The translations under genes and the position numbers were made by a program. From NCBI RefSeq assembly GCF_027941835.1, contig NZ_CP116005.1:2743501-2807500 (forward strand): DNA of 64,000 nt, given 5' to 3'. Source of the stretch: Sphingosinicella microcystinivorans. GTDB lineage: Bacteria > Pseudomonadota > Alphaproteobacteria > Sphingomonadales > Sphingomonadaceae. The notes under the pieces were generated by a model. It had not been told where the DNA came from and made no database searches. It worked only from the letters and a program-made list of their open reading frames with translations. This document shows positions 60,234-64,000 of this stretch, one piece after another. Each line of letters starts with the position of its first letter. Position 1 is the stretch's first letter.

Positions 60234-61589
60234 TTATGCCGCGGCGTCCCGCGCCTTCGCCTCGGCGATCATGCCGCGCATCGGCGCCAGCGCGCGCGAA
60301 AGCACGAGAGCTGTGAGCGGCAACCCGGTGGCGAGGCAGATCAGGATGGCGCTGCCGACCCGCTTTGGATCACCGAAGCCGTAGTCCGTGATCAGCGCGA
60401 CGACGAGCGGACCGAGGATGGTGCCGCCCATGCCGATGATAAGCAGCATGATCGACGATGCCTTGCCGCGCAGGTCGCTCGGCACGATCGCCTGAACCGC
60501 GACGATCGACAGGCCGCCGTAGGTCGAGATCACGAAGAACAGCAGGCCGATCAGCAGCACCGCGAGATAGGGATCGCCGACCATGAACGCGGTGACGCCG
60601 ATCGGCCAGCCGATGACGGCCGAGATCGCTGTGTAGCGCAAATGGATGTCCGTGACGCCGCGCTGGAAGAAACGGTCGGCAAGGTAGCCGTGGAGCGGCA
60701 TACCCGTGCATGTGCCGACGAGGAGCGCCGTGCCGAGCCAGAGGCCGATCCGGCTCTCCTCCCAATCGTGGGCGCGGCCGAGATAGGCGGGTGCCCATGT
60801 GATCACCGACAGCGCCGTCATGCCGTAGACGAGGATACCGAGATGGTGGCTGATGTAGAAGCGCAGATGCTGCCGCACGAATTCCAGATAGACGGCGAAG
60901 CCCGCGGGCTTGTCGTCGGTCTGGACGCTTTGCCGAGAGCGGCGCTTCGGTTCGGGAATCAGGAAGATCAGGAACGCCATCAGCATACCCGGCGCGCCGA
61001 CGACGATGAAGATCAGGTGCCAGCCGCGCAGGTCCCCGATGAGCGGCAGCGTGTAGAGCTTGTCCGGCACGAACAGCGTGGTGAGCGCGCCGCCGATCAG
61101 CAGTGCGAGGCCTTGCCCGACCTTGATGCCGAGCGCCGAGACGGACATCGGCATCGCCATCTTCTCGCGCGGGAACAGATCGCCGATGATCGAGTGCGAT
61201 CCGGGCACCAGAACCGCCTCGCCGGCGCCCACGACCGCGCGCGCCGCAAAGAGCGCGGCGTAGCTGCGCGCGAACCCGGTCATGAGCGTGGCGAAGCTCC
61301 ACACGATCACGCCCCAGAAGATCACGACGCGGCGCTGGAACCTGTCGATCATCCAGCCCGAGGGCAGGCCCATCACCGCATAGAAGATCGCGAAGGCGAG
61401 GCCGTAGAGCAGGCTGAGCTGAACATCGGAAAGTCCGAGATCAGCCTTGATCGGTCCCACCAGAAGCGTGAGCAGGTTGCGATCGAGAACGGACAACACC
61501 GTGAACAGGAACAGCACCGCGACGGCGGTCCATCCGACGCGCACGGGAGGATAGTCGTGCCGCGGGGCGGCGGGCCGATTCTGCTCCAT
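60234..61589 (-). CDS. Major facilitator superfamily transporter
   Basis: A 451-residue carrier with about 12 membrane spans: VLSVLDRNLLTLLVGPIKAD and the loop GLPSGWMIDRFQRRVVIFWG. It is related to the other two MFS proteins of the window but on the opposite strand. The 95 bases upstream show no copy of the island promoter element, so it may be outside the regulon, or its product may be regulated differently. Substrate unknown. Confidence 0.9.
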   Translation of the reverse strand: MEQNRPAAPRHDYPPVRVGWTAVAVLFLFTVLSVLDRNLLTLLVGPIKADLGLSDVQLSLLYGLAFAIFYAVMGLPSGWMIDRFQRRVVIFWGVIVWSFATLMTGFARSYAALFAARAVVGAGEAVLVPGSHSIIGDLFPREKMAMPMSVSALGIKVGQGLALLIGGALTTLFVPDKLYTLPLIGDLRGWHLIFIVVGAPGMLMAFLIFLIPEPKRRSRQSVQTDDKPAGFAVYLEFVRQHLRFYISHHLGILVYGMTALSVITWAPAYLGRAHDWEESRIGLWLGTALLVGTCTGMPLHGYLADRFFQRGVTDIHLRYTAISAVIGWPIGVTAFMVGDPYLAVLLIGLLFFVISTYGGLSIVAVQAIVPSDLRGKASSIMLLIIGMGGTILGPLVVALITDYGFGDPKRVGSAILICLATGLPLTALVLSRALAPMRGMIAEAKARDAAA

Positions 61590-61684
61590 GATTGATCTTG
61601 CGGCCCTTGTTCACGAGCGTATAAATTCCATGAGTAGCCTTGTTCCGGCGCCTGTCAAATCGGCACTGACATGCGCGTAGAAAT

Positions 61685-62398
61685 CTAGTCCTTCACCGGG
61701 TCCGGACGAGAGAATTCCTCGAGCGCTGTGCGATCGGCGATCCGGATGCGCGCGCCGTCGACGATGACGCCGTGCCGGGCGAGCGTGCCGAATGCGCGCG
61801 AGAGATTCTCGGGGGTCATTCCGAGCAGGGACGCCAGCAGGCGTTTCTCGGCGCGGAGCTGCACCTCGCCCGTCCGGCCCTGCCGGCGGTCCTGTTGCAG
61901 GATCAGATTCCCCAGCCGCTCCGCCGACTGGCGCAGCTTCATGTCGATGAGCGCGCGCACGAGGTCGCGGTAGCCCAGCGCCAGTTCGTGCATCGTCGCC
62001 TGCATCAGCGCGGTGTCCCGCTTGATCACTTCGCGCACCAGCGCCGCAGGCACCAGCAGGATGCGCGACGGTGCAAGGGTACGGGCCGACATCAGGTACG
62101 GCATGTCGGTCACGACCGCGGCAAGAATGAAGCTGCTGACCGGCTCGACGATCCGCATCGTCGTGTCGCGGCCCGCGCTGGTGGCGTAAAGCTCGGCGAG
62201 GCCATCCACGAGGACGTGGAGGAAGTCCGCGTGCTGGCCGGATTCGAACAGGACGAGCTGCGGCGGGAATGTTTGCAGGAAGGACCCGGAGAAGATCCGG
62301 TCCCGTTCCGCCTCGTTCATCTTCGAGAACAGCGGCAGACGCGCAATTTCAGGTCTTTCACCGGAACGCACCGAACCCGGACTCCTCCCACCCGCCAA
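61685..62398 (-). CDS. Crp/Fnr-family transcriptional regulator (Dnr/NnrR-like, no Fe-S cysteines)
   Basis: A 237-residue regulator with an N-terminal cyclic-nucleotide-fold domain (LFESGQHADFLHVLVDGLAE), a dimer helix, and a C-terminal winged HTH (LLASLLGMTPENLSRAFGTL). No cysteines are present, so it cannot be an Fe-S FNR; it resembles Dnr/NnrR-type sensors of nitric oxide or redox state. It is divergent from narK with two FNR-type boxes in between, fitting control of nitrate transport or respiration. The start is uncertain: the open frame begins at TTG 62398, and GTG 62371 is an alternative. Confidence 0.87.
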   Translation of the reverse strand: MAGGRSPGSVRSGERPEIARLPLFSKMNEAERDRIFSGSFLQTFPPQLVLFESGQHADFLHVLVDGLAELYATSAGRDTTMRIVEPVSSFILAAVVTDMPYLMSARTLAPSRILLVPAALVREVIKRDTALMQATMHELALGYRDLVRALIDMKLRQSAERLGNLILQQDRRQGRTGEVQLRAEKRLLASLLGMTPENLSRAFGTLARHGVIVDGARIRIADRTALEEFSRPDPVKD

Positions 62399-62415
62399 GC
62401 CATTTGGCAGTGTGG

Positions 62416-62429
62416 TTGATATATGTCAA
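62416..62429. promoter_or_regulatory. FNR/Dnr-type box 1
   Basis: TTGATATATGTCAA has the TTGAT-N4-(A/G)TCAA layout of FNR/NNR operators. It lies 18 bases upstream of the regulator's putative start, in the gap between the divergent regulator and narK. Confidence 0.8.
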
Positions 62430-62508
62430 TTGTAGGCTTGATCTGCAACTGGCTCGGAATGGGTTTGGATCAGGCCGTTTTTGTTTTCCCGAATAAGGCG
62501 GCGCCAGT

Positions 62509-62522
62509 TTGATCCCAATCAA
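62509..62522. promoter_or_regulatory. FNR/Dnr-type box 2
   Basis: TTGATCCCAATCAA is a perfect FNR-consensus dyad (TTGAT-N4-ATCAA), 62 bases before the narK start. It probably activates narK under low oxygen or nitric oxide. Confidence 0.85.
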
Positions 62523-62584
62523 GCTTGCGTGTATCAGACAAGGCATGTCGGTCTCCACCACGCCCGTAAGGCAGAGAGCACGTC

Positions 62585-64000
62585 ATGCCGTTGCAGAAAG
62601 CCGTAAGTGAAGGTGAGCAGAACCGGGCCCTCGGGCTCAGCACGTTTGCCTTCACCATATGTTTCGCCGTCTGGACGATCTTCGCGATCATCGGGATCGA
62701 GATCAAGACGGAGCTGGGGCTGAACGAAACGCAGTTCGGCCTGCTGGTCGGAACGCCGATCCTGACCGGATCGCTGGTCCGCCTGTTCCTCGGCGTCTGG
62801 ACCGATCAGTACGGCGGCCGGATCGTCTTTCCGCTGACCATGCTCGCATCGGCGGCCGCGACCTGGCTTCTCTCCTATGCCGACAGCTACGGGCTGCTGC
62901 TGCTTGCCGCGCTCGGGCTCGGGCTGGCGGGCGGCGGGTTCGCCGTGGGCGTCGCCTATGTCTCCAAGTGGTATCCGCAGCAGAAGCAGGGGGCCGCGCT
63001 CGGCTTTTTCGGCATGGGCAATGTCGGCGCCGCGGTTACCAAGTTCGTCGCGCCGTGGGTCATGGTCGCGTTCGGCTGGACGGCGGTCGCGCAGATCTGG
63101 GCGGCCGTGCTCGCCGTGGTCGCGGTGCTGTTCTTCCTGTTCGCCAAGGACGATCCCGAGCTTGCCGCGCGCAAGCTCAGCGGTGAAAAGCCCATGGGAC
63201 TGATGGCGCAGCTGGAGCCGCTCAAGAGCGAGCAGGTCTGGCGCTTCTCGCTTTATTACTTCTTCGTGTTCGGCGCGTTCGTTGCGCTGGCGCTGTGGCT
63301 GCCGCAGTACCTGATCGGTGTTTACGGCGTGGACGTGAAGGTCGCCGGTATGCTGGCGGCAACCTTCTCGCTCTCGGCCAGCGTCTTCCGCGCTTACGGC
63401 GGCGTCCTTTCGGACAAGTACGGTGCGCGCAAGATCATGTACGCGACCTTCGGCGTTTCGATGATCTGCCTGTTCATGCTGTCGTATCCGGCAACCGACT
63501 ACACGATCCACGGGATCGAGGGCGAGATCCGCTTCTCCACCTCGATGAGCCTCGTGCCCTTCGTGTTCACCGTGTTCGTCCTCGGGTTCTTCATGTCGCT
63601 GGGCAAGGCGGCGGTGTTCAAGCACATCCCCGTCTATTACCCCGACCACGTCGGTTCGGTCGGCGGCCTTGTCGGCCTGGTCGGCGGGCTCGGCGGTTTC
63701 GTGCTGCCGATCGTGTTCGGCGCGGTGAGCGATCTGACCGGCATCTGGACCAGCTGCTTCATGGTGCTGTTCGGCCTCGTGGCCGTCGCGCTCGGCTGGA
63801 TGCACATCGCCATCCGCCAGATGGAGCAGAAGGCGAGCGGAATCGATCCGCGCGCGCTGCCGCAGTTCCCGGAAATGGCGGACCTGCACGACGAGGTCCG
63901 GCACGGGCACGTCCCGCCGGCCAAGGTCCTCACCGAGTGGCGGCCGGAGGACCCGGCGTTCTGGGAGGCGACGGGCCGGCGCGTCGCCCGGCGCAACCTG
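62585..64000 (+). CDS. narK: NarK-type nitrate/nitrite transporter, 3' end outside window
   Basis: An open reading frame of 472 codons running off the window edge with no stop. The protein has 12 probable helices and NarK hallmarks: GTPILTGSLVRLFLGVWTDQ, YVSKWYPQQKQGAALGFFGM, and the second nitrate signature GGLVGLVGGLGGFVLPIVFG. After the twelfth helix it continues with a cytosolic stretch ending WEATGRRVARRNL. This tail resembles the linker in fused NarK1-NarK2 proteins of denitrifying alphaproteobacteria, so a second transporter domain may follow. Two FNR-type boxes lie upstream. The gene is unrelated to the catabolic island. Confidence 0.9.
   Translation, partial: MPLQKAVSEGEQNRALGLSTFAFTICFAVWTIFAIIGIEIKTELGLNETQFGLLVGTPILTGSLVRLFLGVWTDQYGGRIVFPLTMLASAAATWLLSYADSYGLLLLAALGLGLAGGGFAVGVAYVSKWYPQQKQGAALGFFGMGNVGAAVTKFVAPWVMVAFGWTAVAQIWAAVLAVVAVLFFLFAKDDPELAARKLSGEKPMGLMAQLEPLKSEQVWRFSLYYFFVFGAFVALALWLPQYLIGVYGVDVKVAGMLAATFSLSASVFRAYGGVLSDKYGARKIMYATFGVSMICLFMLSYPATDYTIHGIEGEIRFSTSMSLVPFVFTVFVLGFFMSLGKAAVFKHIPVYYPDHVGSVGGLVGLVGGLGGFVLPIVFGAVSDLTGIWTSCFMVLFGLVAVALGWMHIAIRQMEQKASGIDPRALPQFPEMADLHDEVRHGHVPPAKVLTEWRPEDPAFWEATGRRVARRNL

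Overview
The window is GC-rich, densely packed bacterial DNA. Gene content (TonB-dependent receptor, PQQ/haem c dehydrogenases, many acyl-CoA enzymes, a NarK-type transporter) and codon use point to an alphaproteobacterium, plausibly a sphingomonad; this taxonomy is inference from gene style, not a search. About 49 protein genes are supported. No rRNA, tRNA, CRISPR array, insertion sequence or phage gene was seen.

Layout. (1) 0.1-2.2 kb: secreted S9 peptidase. (2) 2.2-6.8 kb: cytochrome P450 with two different ferredoxins and an Old-Yellow-Enzyme/2,4-dienoyl-CoA-reductase-type flavoprotein, divergent from a TetR regulator, with two related palindromic operators. (3) 6.9-21.3 kb: three successive plus-strand operons of acyl-CoA catabolism (four acyl-CoA dehydrogenases, three class III CoA-transferase-family proteins including a clear alpha-methylacyl-CoA racemase, a MaoC-type hydratase, a thiolase, an HSD10-like SDR, a crotonase and an exported SnoaL-like protein). 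(4) 21.4-28.7 kb: a thiolase, two LLM-class (F420-type) oxidoreductases, a second exported SnoaL-like protein, a PQQ/cytochrome c dehydrogenase and an aldehyde dehydrogenase. (5) 28.8-34.9 kb: a tight operon TetR-fbiC-npdG-cofE-cofD-cofC, encoding F420 biosynthesis plus an F420:NADP oxidoreductase. (6) 34.9-40.9 kb: APH-like kinase, SDR, ACAD10/11-type dehydrogenase, MFS transporter and acyl-CoA synthetase. (7) 41-50 kb: TonB receptor, two tandem quinohaemoprotein dehydrogenases, a FadJ-type bifunctional beta-oxidation protein. (8) 50-60.2 kb: Ltp2-like thiolase/aldolase with DUF35 partner, a double CoA-transferase fusion, TetR, two crotonases, flavin reductase, MFS transporter, aldehyde dehydrogenase. 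(9) 60.2-64 kb: a minus-strand MFS transporter, then an unrelated-looking nitrate module: Crp/Fnr regulator and a truncated NarK, with two FNR-type boxes between them.

How it fits together (inference). Regions 3-8 look like one catabolic island: uptake by the TonB receptor and MFS carriers, periplasmic oxidation by PQQ enzymes, CoA activation, then side-chain and alicyclic degradation of a methyl-branched compound, with F420-dependent steps supplied by a dedicated cofactor operon. A shared 14-bp promoter element (consensus about TRYACCNNNGTGCA, usually followed by A-rich sequence) lies before nearly every transcription unit between 6.8 and 56.6 kb and is not seen before the flanking genes. 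It appears to define the island as a single regulon. The substrate is not revealed: no steroid-ring or aromatic-ring cleavage enzyme is present in the window.
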